Source: Streptomyces mirabilis (GTDB lineage Bacteria; Actinomycetota; Actinomycetes; Streptomycetales; Streptomycetaceae). Taken from it: a stretch of DNA of 64,000 bases. Within the stretch, counting starts at the first letter, position 1, and each line of letters starts with the position of its first letter. A model generated the notes under the pieces. It saw only the letters and a list, made by a program, of their open reading frames with translations. It searched no databases and was not told the DNA's origin. Below, piece by piece: positions 43,722-53,393 of this stretch. Both the position numbers and the translations under genes were made by a program. Where the stretch lies: contig NZ_JBCJKP010000001.1 in the NCBI RefSeq assembly GCF_039503195.1, positions 7,130,001-7,194,000 of the forward strand, given 5' to 3'.

Positions 43722-45326
43722 ATGACCGAAACCAGCGAGCTCGACGATTCGTTCCACGTCTTCGACACGACCCTGCGCGACGGCGCGCAGCGTGAGGGCA
43801 TCAACCTCACCGTGGCGGACAAGCTGGCCATCGCACGGCACCTGGACGACTTCGGCGTGGGCTTCATCGAGGGCGGCTGGCCCGGCGCCAACCCGCGCGA
43901 CACCGAGTTCTTCGCCCGCGCCCAGCAGGAGATCGACTTCAAGCACGCCCAGCTGGTCGCGTTCGGCGCCACCCGCCGCGCCGGCGGCAAGGCGAGCGAG
44001 GACCCGCAGGTCAAGGCCCTTCTCGACTCCGGCGCCCAGGTGATCACCCTGGTCGCCAAGTCCCACGACCGCCACGTCGAACTCGCACTGCGCACCACCC
44101 TCGACGAAAACCTGGAGATGGTCCGCGACACGGTCTCCCACCTGTGCTCACAAGGCCGCCGGGTCTTCGTCGACTGCGAGCACTTCTTCGACGGCTACCG
44201 CGCGAACCCCGAGTACGCGAAGGCGGTCGTGCGCGCGGCCTGGGAGGCGGGCGCCGACGTCGTCATCCTCTGCGACACCAACGGCGGCATGCTCCCCGCC
44301 CAGGTCCAGGCGGTCGTCGCCACGGTCCTCGCCGACACCGGCGCCCGGCTCGGCATGCACGCCCAGGACGACACGGGCTGCGCGGTCGCCAACACCCTGG
44401 CCGCCGTCGACGCGGGCGCGACCCACGTCCAGTGCACCGCGAACGGCTACGGCGAACGGGTCGGCAACTCGAACCTGTTCCCGGTCGTGGCCGCCCTGGA
44501 ACTGAAGTACGGCAAGAAGGTCCTCCCCGACGGCGCCCTGCGCGAGATGACCCGCATCTCGCACGCGATCGCCGAGGTCGTCAACCTCACCCCCTCCACG
44601 CACCAGCCGTACGTCGGCGTCTCTGCCTTCGCCCACAAGGCGGGCCTGCACGCTTCCGCGATCAAGGTCGACCCGGATCTCTACCAGCACATCGACCCCG
44701 AACAGGTCGGCAACACCATGCGGATGCTGGTCTCCGACATGGCGGGCCGCGCGTCGATCGAGCTCAAGGGCAAGGAACTCGGCATCGACCTCGGCGGCGA
44801 CCGCGAGCTGGTGGGCCGCGTCGTGGAACGCGTCAAGGAGCGCGAGCTCCAGGGCTACACGTACGAGGCGGCCGATGCCTCCTTCGAACTCCTGCTCCGC
44901 GAGGAGGCGGAGGGACGGGCCCGCACGTACTTCCAGGTCGAGTCCTGGCGCGCGATCGTCGAGGACCGCCCCGACGGCACCCACGCCAACGAAGCCACCG
45001 TCAAACTCTTCGCCAAGGGCGAGCGCATCGTCGCCACGGCGGAGGGCAACGGTCCGGTGAACGCCCTCGACCGTGCCCTGCGGGTCGCCCTCGAAAAGAT
45101 CTACCCCCAGCTCGCCAAGCTGGAGCTCGTCGACTACAAGGTCCGCATCCTCGAAGGCAAGCACGGCACCCAGTCCACCACCCGCGTCCTCATCTCCACG
45201 TCCGACGGCGCGGGGGAGTGGTCCACGGTGGGCGTCGCGGAGAACGTGATCGCGGCGTCCTGGCAGGCGCTGGAGGACGCGTACACGTACGGCCTGCTGC
45301 GCGCAGGCGTAGAACCGGCGGAGTAG
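43722..45326 (+). CDS. cimA: (R)-citramalate synthase
   Basis: 534 residues from ATG 43722 with AGGAG at 43708-43712. It belongs to the 2-isopropylmalate synthase superfamily: VFDTTLRDGAQREGINLT (residues about 11-28), GFIEGGWPGANPRDTEFF, the metal site region LGMHAQDDTGCAVANTL, and NGYGERVGNSN. The C-terminal regulatory domain (about 400-534) binds the feedback inhibitor, isoleucine in CimA. GWPGANPRD and the DdtG motif are typical of CimA rather than LeuA. It makes citramalate from pyruvate and acetyl-CoA, bypassing threonine. The open frame begins much earlier but lacks homology. Confidence 0.93.
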   Translation: MTETSELDDSFHVFDTTLRDGAQREGINLTVADKLAIARHLDDFGVGFIEGGWPGANPRDTEFFARAQQEIDFKHAQLVAFGATRRAGGKASEDPQVKALLDSGAQVITLVAKSHDRHVELALRTTLDENLEMVRDTVSHLCSQGRRVFVDCEHFFDGYRANPEYAKAVVRAAWEAGADVVILCDTNGGMLPAQVQAVVATVLADTGARLGMHAQDDTGCAVANTLAAVDAGATHVQCTANGYGERVGNSNLFPVVAALELKYGKKVLPDGALREMTRISHAIAEVVNLTPSTHQPYVGVSAFAHKAGLHASAIKVDPDLYQHIDPEQVGNTMRMLVSDMAGRASIELKGKELGIDLGGDRELVGRVVERVKERELQGYTYEAADASFELLLREEAEGRARTYFQVESWRAIVEDRPDGTHANEATVKLFAKGERIVATAEGNGPVNALDRALRVALEKIYPQLAKLELVDYKVRILEGKHGTQSTTRVLISTSDGAGEWSTVGVAENVIAASWQALEDAYTYGLLRAGVEPAE

Positions 45327-45667
45327 CCGCTAGGGCGGCGGCTTCGCCCCGCTTCCCCCGCTCGGCCGATTCGTTCGGCGGTCGGCCGGTGGGGGCCGGC
45401 CGTGCAGTTCCCCGCGCCCCTCGGGTGCGCCGGCGCGCATCTTTCAGCCCGTCCGGCGCACCCACCCGCCCGGTCCACGCCTCCAGCCCGTCCGGAGTTT
45501 GAGGACGAGGTCGTTCAGGCCGTGCGGGGGTCCAGGGGGCGCAGCGCCCCTGGCGGGGTGGAAGGGGCGGAGCCCCTGGGGATGATGGGGGTCCGCCCTG
45601 CTCGAGCGAAGCCGAGAGCTTGGGGAGGGGTAGGGGCGGCGGGGGTGAGGAAAGAGGGCGAACCCTG
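45327..45667. repeat. cimA-GH30 gap with dispersed Streptomyces repeats
   Basis: No gene seen. CAGTTCCCCGCGCCCCT at 45401-45417 and CAGCCCGTCCGGAGTTTGAG (45484-45503) match elements at 50879-50943 and, inverted, in the 12.9-13.3 kb block. A second partial CAGCCCGTCCGGCG copy lies at 45446-45459. It probably ends the converging transcripts. Confidence 0.7.
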
Positions 45668-47536
45668 TCAGCGCAGCGCCCACTTCTGATTGGCCGCTCC
45701 CGTACAGGACCAGATCTGCGCCCGAGCCCCATTCACCGACGAGTTGCCCGTCACATCCAGACACTTGCCCGCCGCCGCATTGACCACGTCACCCGTCGAA
45801 CTGTTGTACGACCACCGCTGCGCCCCAGTCCCATTGCAGTCGTAGAGCTGAACCTTCGCCCCATCAGCCGTGGACGCCGACGTGACGTCGAGGCACTTGC
45901 CCAGCGCCTGGACCGACCCGTCCCCCGCCACCGTCCACCGCTGCGCGTCCGAGCCATTGCAGTCGTAGAGCTGAACCGCCGTACCGTTCGCCGACGACCC
46001 CCCGGCCACATCAAGACACTTGCCCGCGAGCCCCACGAACGCCCCCGTCTGCCCACCCCCACCGACCTGCTCCCCGGCCCAGGTGAACGTCGCGGACGTC
46101 TTCCCCGGCAGCGAGTACGTCGCGTGCTGCGAGCCCCAGTCGATGGTCACGGTCTTCGCGGACGAGGAGTCGTTGTAGGCGATCAACGCCTTGGAACCGT
46201 CAGGATTGCGCCACGCCACGTTCGGCACGGACGTACTCGCCGTAGACGCCACCCGCTGCGCCCCCGGCCGCACGAACTTCGTCAACTGCCCCATCGTGTA
46301 GTACTCGATCGTGTAGTCGACCTGCCCACTCGCCCCGTCCCCGTTGTGGACGGTGATCAGCCCGGAACACGTCCCGCACCCCCCGTTGTGCGGCCCCCGG
46401 TTCTGATCGACGGCCAGCGACCACTTCGTCACCGACTTCGCCCAGTTCCGCGTGTAGTCGACGATGTTCAGCATGTCCTCGCGCTGCTGGTTGGCGATCC
46501 AGGTGCCACCGGAGTGCTCGGTCCCGAAGGCGTCCACCCCCGGGTACTGGTTGTGCACGCTGGTCTGCTTGCCCACGTCCCCGCCGTACCCGTGCCAGGC
46601 GATCCCCCCGAAGTTCGGATGCGCGCGCACGGCCGCGTCGTCGACGGTCTGGGCGGCGTACGAGTCGTACACGTCCCAGTTCCAGTCGTGCGCCAGCACC
46701 TTCGTGGACAGCCCCGCGGCCTGCAGCTTCGGGAGCAGCTCACTCTTCGTGAAGTACGCGAGCCCCGACGCGTTCCAGCTCATCGACGGGTACCCCGAGC
46801 AGCACGTCGGCTCGTTCTGCGCGGTGACGTAGGAGACCGGCACCCCCTGGTCCCGGTACGCCTGGAGGTACTTGACGAAGTACGAGGCGTACGCCCCGTA
46901 GTCCTCCGCCTTCAGCCAGCCCCCGTTGAGCTGCCCGCTGTCCTTCATCCAGGCGGGCGCCGTCCACGGCGAGGCCATCACGGTGAGCGAGGGGTTCAGC
47001 TGGAGCGCCTGCTTGGTCAGCGGCACCACGTCGGCCAGATCGTGCGCGATCGAGAACGACGAGAGGGACGGATCGCTCTGCCCGGCCGGCATGTCGTCGT
47101 ACGTGTACCCGTACCGGGCGAGATCGGACGCGCCCATCGGATTGCGCAGGAACGAGAGCCCGATGCCCTCCGTCGGAGAGAACAGCTTCCGCATCGTCGC
47201 GTCCCGGGTGGCTCCCGACAGCGCCCCGCTGCTGTTCATCAGCCAGGCCGCGGTGTCGGTGAAGGACGCGCCGCCGCCTGTGAAGGTCTGGTAGCGGGTG
47301 TTCTCGTCGACGGTGATGTTCTCGCCGCTGCCACCGGTACCGGCCTGGAAGGCGAACGGCGTCTGGGCCTGCAGCCCGCGGACGACATGGCGTCCGCCGT
47401 CGTCGTCCGTCGTGGTCAGCCAGGCCGTGACGGGTTCGCCCGCGGCGTGCGCGGGCGCCGCCGTGACGGTGGTCAGTCCGGCGGTGGTGAGCAGTCCGGC
47501 GAGAAGAAAACGGACCGCCCGAGTGGATCTCCTCAT
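45668..47536 (-). CDS. Secreted GH30 glycoside hydrolase with C-terminal ricin-B (CBM13) lectin domain
   Basis: 622 residues from ATG 47536. A signal peptide ends near AAPAHAAG. The GH30 (beta/alpha)8 barrel holds the acid/base E242 in TAQNEP and the nucleophile E340 in FGTEHSGG, and a beta-sandwich follows (about 440-490). The last 130 residues are a ricin-type trefoil with repeats GKCLDV...QLYDCNG...QRW. Family GH30 covers glucosylceramidase-like, beta-1,6-glucanase and xylanase activities; the fold here is nearest the glucosylceramidase/beta-1,6-glucanase branch. It is divergent from the GH3 gene, with which it likely shares induction by a glucan. Confidence 0.92.
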   Translation of the reverse strand: MRRSTRAVRFLLAGLLTTAGLTTVTAAPAHAAGEPVTAWLTTTDDDGGRHVVRGLQAQTPFAFQAGTGGSGENITVDENTRYQTFTGGGASFTDTAAWLMNSSGALSGATRDATMRKLFSPTEGIGLSFLRNPMGASDLARYGYTYDDMPAGQSDPSLSSFSIAHDLADVVPLTKQALQLNPSLTVMASPWTAPAWMKDSGQLNGGWLKAEDYGAYASYFVKYLQAYRDQGVPVSYVTAQNEPTCCSGYPSMSWNASGLAYFTKSELLPKLQAAGLSTKVLAHDWNWDVYDSYAAQTVDDAAVRAHPNFGGIAWHGYGGDVGKQTSVHNQYPGVDAFGTEHSGGTWIANQQREDMLNIVDYTRNWAKSVTKWSLAVDQNRGPHNGGCGTCSGLITVHNGDGASGQVDYTIEYYTMGQLTKFVRPGAQRVASTASTSVPNVAWRNPDGSKALIAYNDSSSAKTVTIDWGSQHATYSLPGKTSATFTWAGEQVGGGGQTGAFVGLAGKCLDVAGGSSANGTAVQLYDCNGSDAQRWTVAGDGSVQALGKCLDVTSASTADGAKVQLYDCNGTGAQRWSYNSSTGDVVNAAAGKCLDVTGNSSVNGARAQIWSCTGAANQKWALR

Positions 47537-47693
47537 GACGCGTCGCCCTTCTGGGTGTGGGGGAGGGGGCGTGCGAGCCGTGAGTAAATGACGGCTTCGG
47601 GTCCACGTCAAGGGGTCTCGCGTTCAGGGCGTGAAAGAACAACTGCCCTGATCCGGCCGCACATTGCCCGTGTACCGGTTCTGACGTGAAGTC

Positions 47694-47722
47694 TTGACGG
47701 CCTTCCGGGACGCCAGTTAACT
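47694..47722 (+). promoter_or_regulatory. Promoter candidate for the GH3 gene
   Basis: TTGACG (47694-47699), a 17-base spacer, then TTAACT (47717-47722) fits a vegetative sigma-70-type (HrdB-like) promoter about 95 bases before the GH3 start, in the 281-bp divergent gap with GH30. Confidence 0.5.
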
Positions 47723-47817
47723 CACGCCGTGATCTAAGTCGTAAGAGACCAGCCGGAGATGCCGTCAGGCGCCCGGTCAGGGAACACCAGGGACTACGTA
47801 GAGTCGAGGGAAGGTCC

Positions 47818-50800
47818 ATGCGAAGAACCGCCCTGCTCGCCTCCGCCGCTTTGCTCACGGGGCTGCTGCCGCTCCTTTCGGCCGGAGCCGCCACGGCCGA
47901 CGAACCGGCCCCCGTACCCGTCGACCGCTTCGAGGGCGAGGTCCCCTTCGCCAGTCCTCCCGCCGGGGGCCTGTTCACCTGGGGCGGTGACGCGGACGAC
48001 CCGCCCGCGCTCGCCCTGACCACCCGTACCGACGCCCCCGAGGGCACCGAGGTCCTCACCGGCACCTACGACATCAGCGGCTACGGCGGCTTCACCCACG
48101 ACTTCGCCTTCGACCAGCCGGCCCACGACTGGTCGGCTCACCAGGGCATCCGCTTCTGGTGGGACGGCCAGAACAACGCCAAGAAGGTCGCCTTCGAGAT
48201 CAAGGACGGCGGTGCCAACGGCGAGGCCTCCGAGCTGTGGACGACGTCCTTCACCGACGACTTCAGCGGCTGGAAGCAGATCGAGATCCCCTTCACCGAC
48301 TTCACCTACCGCACGGACTACCAGCCCGTCGGTGGCATCGACCAGGTCCTCGGCCTCACCCAGATGTGGGGGTACGCCCTCACGCTCCCGGTCGGCGTCA
48401 AGGGCTCGTTCGCCATGGACGACGTCGAGTTGTACGGCAAGGCCGACCAGTCCCTGCGGGCCTCCGTCACCGCCGACTCCGTCGTCCACCCGGTGAAGGA
48501 GGGAGCGACGGCGACGGTGAAGCTCTCCGTCGCCACCACCGGAGCCGCCCCGATCGACGAGCCCGTGACCGTCGCCTACGAGAGCGCGGGCGGCACCGCC
48601 GAGCCCGGCAAGGACTACACACCGGTCAAGGGCGAGATCACCTTCCCGGCGGGCACCACCTCCGGCACCACCCGCACCATCCAGGTCCCGACGCTGCGCG
48701 ACAAGTCCGCCGAACCCGCCGAGACGATCCCCCTGAAACTCACGGTCACTGGCGCGAAAGCCCCCGCCGAGACCCCGCAGATCGTCATCGACGCCCACGG
48801 CCTGCCGTACCTGGACCCGAAACTGCCCGTGAAGAAACGGGTCGCCGACCTCGTGTCCCGCATGTCCCTGGAGGAGAAGGCCGGGCAGATGACCCAGGCC
48901 GAACGCGGCGCGCTCACCGCGCAGGGCGACATCGCGACGTACGACCTCGGTTCGCTCCTGTCCGGCGGCGGCTCGACCCCGACGCCCAACACCCCCGAGG
49001 CCTGGGCGAAGATGATCGACGCCTTCCAGCTCCGGGCGCAGGCGACACGGTTCCAGATCCCGCTGATCTACGGCGTGGACGCGGTGCACGGCCACAACAA
49101 CCTCACCGGCGCGACGATCATGCCGCACAACATCGGCATCGGCGCGGCCCGTGATCCCCAGCTGGCCGAGCGGACAGGCGCCGTGACGGCGGCCGAGGTG
49201 CGCGCCACCGGCATCCCCTGGGACTTCGCCCCCTGCCTCTGCGTCACCCGCGACGAACGCTGGGGCCGCTCCTACGAGTCCTTCGGCGAGGACCCCGCGC
49301 TCGTCGAGTCCATGGAGACGATGATCCAGGGCCTCCAGGGCGCCGCGAACGGCAAGGACCTGAAGCACAACGACAAGGTGCTGGCCACGGCCAAGCACTT
49401 CGTCGGCGACGGCGGCACGGAGTACGGCTCGTCCACGACGGGCTCGTACACCATCGACCAGGGCGTCACGAAGGTCACCCGGCAGCAGTTGGAGGCCGTC
49501 CACCTGGCGCCGTACCGGACGGCGGTCGACCGTGGCATCGGCTCGGTCATGCCGTCCTACTCCTCCCTCGACATCCTCGGTGACGGCCGGGGCCCGGTGA
49601 AGATGCACGCCCGCGCGGACATGATCAACGGCGTGCTCAAGGACCGCATGGGCTTCGACGGATTCGTCATCAGCGACTGGCAGGCCATCGACCAGATCCC
49701 CGGCGACTACGCGTCCGACGTCCGTACGTCGATCAACGCCGGCCTGGACATGATCATGGTCCCGTACGCCTACAAGGACTTCCGTACGACGCTGGTCGAC
49801 GAGGTACGGGCGGGCCGCGTCAGCGAGGCTCGGGTGAACGACGCCGTGTCCCGCATCCTCACCCAGAAGTTCAAACTCGGCCTCTTCGAGAAGCCGTACG
49901 CGGACACGAGCGGCGCGGCACAGATCGGCTCCGCCGGCCATCGGGCGGTCGCCCGTGAGGCGGCGGCCAAGTCCCAGGTCCTCCTGAAGAACGCGACCGG
50001 CGTACTGCCCCTGAAGAAGTCCCAGAAGGTGTACGTGGCCGGTTCGAACGCCGATGACCTCGGCAACCAGACCGGCGGCTGGACGATCACCTGGCAGGGC
50101 GCGTCCGGGAAGCACACGGACGGTACGACGATCCTGCAGGGCATGCGGAACGCCGGCGGTGACGTCACCTACTCGAAGGACGCCTCGGCACCGACGTCCG
50201 GCTACGACGTGGGTGTGGTCGTCGTGGGCGAGACCCCCTACGCGGAGGGCGTCGGCGATGTGGGCAACGGCAACGACCTCGCTCTGACCCCCGCCGACCA
50301 GGCCGCCGTGGACAAGGTGTGCGCCGCCATGAAGTGCGCGGTCCTGATCGTCTCGGGCCGCCCGCAGCTCATCGGGGACCGCCTGGGTGAGATCGACGCC
50401 CTGGTGGCTTCGTGGCTGCCCGGCACGGAGGGCGACGGCGTGGCGGACGTCCTGTACGGCAAGCGCGCCTTCACCGGCCAGCTCCCCGTCACCTGGCCCA
50501 AGTCGGAGACCCAGCTTCCGATCAACGTCGGCGACGCGTCCTACGATCCCCAGTTCCCCTACGGCTGGGGCCTGACCACGCTGACGAAGGTCCCCGGGGG
50601 CGGCGAGGCCACACTCAAGGTCCTCACTCTCGCCGCTCGGGCGGCAGACCGGACCGGCTCGACGCAACTGGGCCGCGCCGCGGTCACCAAGGCCCGCCTC
50701 CTGGTCCAGCAGAGCACCGGCTCAATCATCACCCCAGCCCTCGCCAAACCCTTCGCGGAAGCCGACCACCTACTCCTGACCGCCCACTACACCCAAGCAC

Positions 50801-50835
50801 TGACGAAACTCCTGGAGGCCTACCGAGCCAGGTGA
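47818..50835 (+). CDS. Secreted multidomain GH3 beta-glucosidase
   Basis: 1005 residues from ATG 47818 (GAGGGAAGG upstream). A signal peptide (RRTALLASAALLTGLLPLLS) is followed by a carbohydrate-binding module of the CBM11/galactose-binding type (about 35-210) and a Calx-beta-like domain (about 215-325). The GH3 catalytic barrel has VDAVHGHNNL, KHFVGDGGTEYG and the nucleophile D620 in VISDW. The GH3 C-terminal domain has GSNADDLGNQTGGWTITWQG and an acid/base loop near VVGETPYAEGVGD. It should remove terminal glucose from beta-glucans or cellobiose outside the cell, together with GH30. Confidence 0.94.
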   Translation: MRRTALLASAALLTGLLPLLSAGAATADEPAPVPVDRFEGEVPFASPPAGGLFTWGGDADDPPALALTTRTDAPEGTEVLTGTYDISGYGGFTHDFAFDQPAHDWSAHQGIRFWWDGQNNAKKVAFEIKDGGANGEASELWTTSFTDDFSGWKQIEIPFTDFTYRTDYQPVGGIDQVLGLTQMWGYALTLPVGVKGSFAMDDVELYGKADQSLRASVTADSVVHPVKEGATATVKLSVATTGAAPIDEPVTVAYESAGGTAEPGKDYTPVKGEITFPAGTTSGTTRTIQVPTLRDKSAEPAETIPLKLTVTGAKAPAETPQIVIDAHGLPYLDPKLPVKKRVADLVSRMSLEEKAGQMTQAERGALTAQGDIATYDLGSLLSGGGSTPTPNTPEAWAKMIDAFQLRAQATRFQIPLIYGVDAVHGHNNLTGATIMPHNIGIGAARDPQLAERTGAVTAAEVRATGIPWDFAPCLCVTRDERWGRSYESFGEDPALVESMETMIQGLQGAANGKDLKHNDKVLATAKHFVGDGGTEYGSSTTGSYTIDQGVTKVTRQQLEAVHLAPYRTAVDRGIGSVMPSYSSLDILGDGRGPVKMHARADMINGVLKDRMGFDGFVISDWQAIDQIPGDYASDVRTSINAGLDMIMVPYAYKDFRTTLVDEVRAGRVSEARVNDAVSRILTQKFKLGLFEKPYADTSGAAQIGSAGHRAVAREAAAKSQVLLKNATGVLPLKKSQKVYVAGSNADDLGNQTGGWTITWQGASGKHTDGTTILQGMRNAGGDVTYSKDASAPTSGYDVGVVVVGETPYAEGVGDVGNGNDLALTPADQAAVDKVCAAMKCAVLIVSGRPQLIGDRLGEIDALVASWLPGTEGDGVADVLYGKRAFTGQLPVTWPKSETQLPINVGDASYDPQFPYGWGLTTLTKVPGGGEATLKVLTLAARAADRTGSTQLGRAAVTKARLLVQQSTGSIITPALAKPFAEADHLLLTAHYTQALTKLLEAYRAR

Positions 50836-50878
50836 CGGACAGAGGCTGATACACGACGGGGCGTGGGGGCTGATCACA

Positions 50879-50943
50879 CAGTTCCCCGCGCCCCTTCAGG
50901 GGCGCTGCGCGCATCTTCAGCCCGTCCGGCGTCCGAGGACGAG
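50879..50943. repeat. Dispersed Streptomyces intergenic repeat with hairpin
   Basis: It holds CAGTTCCCCGCGCCCC, the hairpin GCGCCCCT-TC-AGGGGCGC (50888-50905) and CAGCCCGTCCGGCGTCCGAG (50918-50937). The same parts in the same order occur at 45401-45510 and inverted near 13 kb. It lies 43 bases after the GH3 stop and could terminate it. Confidence 0.75.
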
Positions 50944-50992
50944 CCCTCACCCCAATGCCCGGTTTTGCGCACGTTCAGGTAGCTTCGGAGAT

Positions 50993-52330
50993 ATGAAGGC
51001 CGCACTGATCCGAGGACTCCCCGGACTGCTGATCGCGCTGACACTCGCCGCCCTCACGGCACTCACTCTCACCGCACCCCCCGCCCACGCGACCACAGAC
51101 GTGGGAACAGTGGCGGCAGCCCTCCGCAAGAGCCCCGTCTATGTGGACCCAGCAGCCTCCGCGCAACTCTCCAAGGCGGACGCCGACACTCTGGCCAAGA
51201 AGATCAAGAACGCGAACAAGCCCGTCTTCGTGGCCGTCCTCCCCGCGGACTTCCCCACCCAGAACCTCTTCCAGAACCTTCGCACCGACACCGGCATCAC
51301 AGGCCTGTACGCCATCAGACTGGGCACCCGCTTCGACGCCCGCGCCGACACCGCCGTCATGCCCCGCACCGCGGTCCAGAACCTCGTCACCAGCGTCCAG
51401 GGCGAACCCGCGAAGACCCAGCTGAACAACTTCACGGACCGCGCCCTGGCCAACATCAACGGCTCGGCCCCCAAGAGCTGGGGCTCGACCGACGGAAACG
51501 GCGTCTCCACCAGCGCCCTCGTCGCGGTGGCCGCGGTGGCCGTGGCCGGCGGCGCGGGCGCCTACACCCTCGTACGCCGCAACCGCCGCCGCAAAGAGCA
51601 GGAACAACAGGAAGCACTGGACAAACTCCGCGTGGTCGTCGACGAGGACATCACCGCGTTCGGCGAGGAACTCGACCGGCTCGACTTCCACCCCGCCGAG
51701 GCCGGCGCCGACGACGCGATGCGCGCCGACTACGAACGCGCGCTCGACGCCTACGAACAGGCGAAGTCGTCCATGGCGGCGGCCCGCCGCCCGGAGGACG
51801 TACGCGCCGTCACCCAGTCCCTGGAGGACGGCCGCTTCTCCCTCGCGCTCCTGTCGGCACGTCGCGAGGGCAGGCCCCTGCCCGAACGACGCGCCCCCTG
51901 CTTCTTCGACCCGCGACACGGCCCGTCGGTCGCCGACGCGACGTGGACCCCGGCAGGCGGCGCTCCCCGCGAGGTCCCGGTCTGCGCGGCGGACCAGGCC
52001 CGTCTGGCGGACGGCCGCGCCCCGGCGGTCCGCGAGGTCGACACCGACTACGGCCGCCGCCCGTACTGGGACGCCGGCCCGGCCTATGGCCCCTGGGCGG
52101 GCGGCTACTTCGGTGGCGGCCTGCTCCCCGGCCTCCTCGTCGGCACCCTGCTCGGCAGCATGATGGCCACCCCCTCCTACGCGTCCGACTACGGCGCCGG
52201 TTACGGAGACTTCGGCGGTTACAGCGGTGGTGACGTCTCCGGCTCCGACTTCGACCCCGGCGACTTCGGCGGCGGTTTCGGGGACGGCGGCGGCGACTTC
52301 GGCGGAGGAGACTTCGGCGGCGGCTTCTGA
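50993..52330 (+). CDS. Exported membrane protein with Gly/Asp/Phe-rich tail, TPM-like
   Basis: 445 residues from ATG 50993. An N-terminal signal peptide (about 1-33, ending PPAHA) is followed by a soluble extracellular domain (about 34-165). A membrane segment (VSTSALVAVAAVAVAGGAGA) and a charged cytoplasmic helical region come next. The tail consists of DFGGG/GDFGG repeats. This layout resembles TPM-domain proteins, but the family match is uncertain by eye. Function unknown. It is a single gene after GH3, followed by a decayed ABC permease. Confidence 0.75.
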   Translation: MKAALIRGLPGLLIALTLAALTALTLTAPPAHATTDVGTVAAALRKSPVYVDPAASAQLSKADADTLAKKIKNANKPVFVAVLPADFPTQNLFQNLRTDTGITGLYAIRLGTRFDARADTAVMPRTAVQNLVTSVQGEPAKTQLNNFTDRALANINGSAPKSWGSTDGNGVSTSALVAVAAVAVAGGAGAYTLVRRNRRRKEQEQQEALDKLRVVVDEDITAFGEELDRLDFHPAEAGADDAMRADYERALDAYEQAKSSMAAARRPEDVRAVTQSLEDGRFSLALLSARREGRPLPERRAPCFFDPRHGPSVADATWTPAGGAPREVPVCAADQARLADGRAPAVREVDTDYGRRPYWDAGPAYGPWAGGYFGGGLLPGLLVGTLLGSMMATPSYASDYGAGYGDFGGYSGGDVSGSDFDPGDFGGGFGDGGGDFGGGDFGGGF

Positions 52331-52426
52331 AGATCGGCCGTCCCGGACGAAGTCCCCCGAGGCTCGGTATCCGCAAGGCGGTCCATCAGCGCCCCCGCCC
52401 GTCGCACCACCTCACGCTCCGGTCTG

Positions 52427-52931
52427 TCGCCGGGCGACAGTCCTGGCGTCGAAGGCGGCGGTGCCGGCCGCGGCGACGGGCATCGCGGCCGGCACGGCGA
52501 TCCTGGCCTCCCTCGCCACGGCCCGCTGGATCCTCCCGGGCAACGGCTTCACCCCAGAGGCGGGCTACCCCCTCCTCTCCCTCACCGACACCCCCACCCT
52601 CCGCGCCGCCCTCGGTTCCACCCTCTGCCTGATCCTCATAGCCCTCATGGGCCTGGGGCTGGCGGTCCTGCTCCGCGACAGCGCGGCCGCGATCACCACG
52701 GGCCTGGGAGTCCTCTACGTGATCCCGCTCATGTCGGCCCTCCTGGGCTCACCCACCTGGAAGGACCGCCTCGAACGCTGGGCGCCCGTACCGGCCGGCC
52801 TCGCCATCCGCGCGACGAAGGACCTCGCCCGTCTGCCGATCGGCCCCTGGCCGGGGCTGGGGGTGCTGGCGGCATACGCGCTGGGGGTGCTGCTGGTGGG
52901 CGGCGCGATATTCACACACCGGGACGCGTAG
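52427..52931 (+). pseudogene. 5'-truncated ABC-2 type transporter permease
   Basis: The frame from about TVLASKAAVPAAATGIAAGT to LLVGGAIFTHRDA matches the C-terminal half of an ABC-2 exporter permease (usual length about 250-280). It has four membrane segments, LPGNGF early and LPIGPWPGLGVLAAYALG near the end. The N-terminal half and a start are missing, and no ATPase gene is beside it. The upstream 100 bases are non-homologous. I read it as a remnant. Confidence 0.7.
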
Positions 52932-52981
52932 CCGAGAAATCCCTGGCCCACACAGCGCCTTCACACCTAGCCTCGGACCTC

Positions 52982-53344
52982 ATGAGCACCCTGCAGACGA
53001 TCCATGACGTGCCCTTGATGATGTGTGCCGCCGAGGGCGAGGTCATCGGAGGCGAGGGCGACGTCCTGGATCTCATCGGCAACGCCTCCTACCAGGGTGC
53101 CCAGTGTGTGGTCATTCCCGCCGAGCGGTTCGACGAGGCGTTCTTTCAGCTGCGTACCCGCGTGGCCGGTGACATCGTCCAGAAGTTCGCCAACTACCGG
53201 ATGGCACTCGTCGTCCTCGGCGACATCTCCCGTCACACGGAGGCCAGTTCGGCGCTGCGGGACTTCGTCCGTGAGTGCAACCGGGGGCGGCAGACCTGGT
53301 TCCTCACCGATGTCGAGGAACTGCGGGAACGCCTGAAGGGCTAG
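52982..53344 (+). CDS. DUF4180 domain protein
   Basis: 120 residues from ATG 52982. The whole length fits the DUF4180 family: GGEGDVLDLIGNASYQGAQC, VVIPAERFDEAFFQLRTRVA, GDIVQKFANYRMALVVLGDI. These small cytosolic proteins have an alpha/beta fold of unknown function. It is not in an operon; the neighbour converges. Confidence 0.85.
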   Translation: MSTLQTIHDVPLMMCAAEGEVIGGEGDVLDLIGNASYQGAQCVVIPAERFDEAFFQLRTRVAGDIVQKFANYRMALVVLGDISRHTEASSALRDFVRECNRGRQTWFLTDVEELRERLKG

Positions 53345-53393
53345 CGGCTGAAGGGCTGGGCCTGTGGCGCCGGGGTGCTGTCGGCATCCGAGC

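Noticed and set aside
47794..50667. A 957-codon open frame on the minus strand across the GH3 gene
   Set aside because: It is the antisense shadow of a clear GH3 protein. GC-rich codons rarely give stops in this frame, and the translation is low-complexity with no domain.
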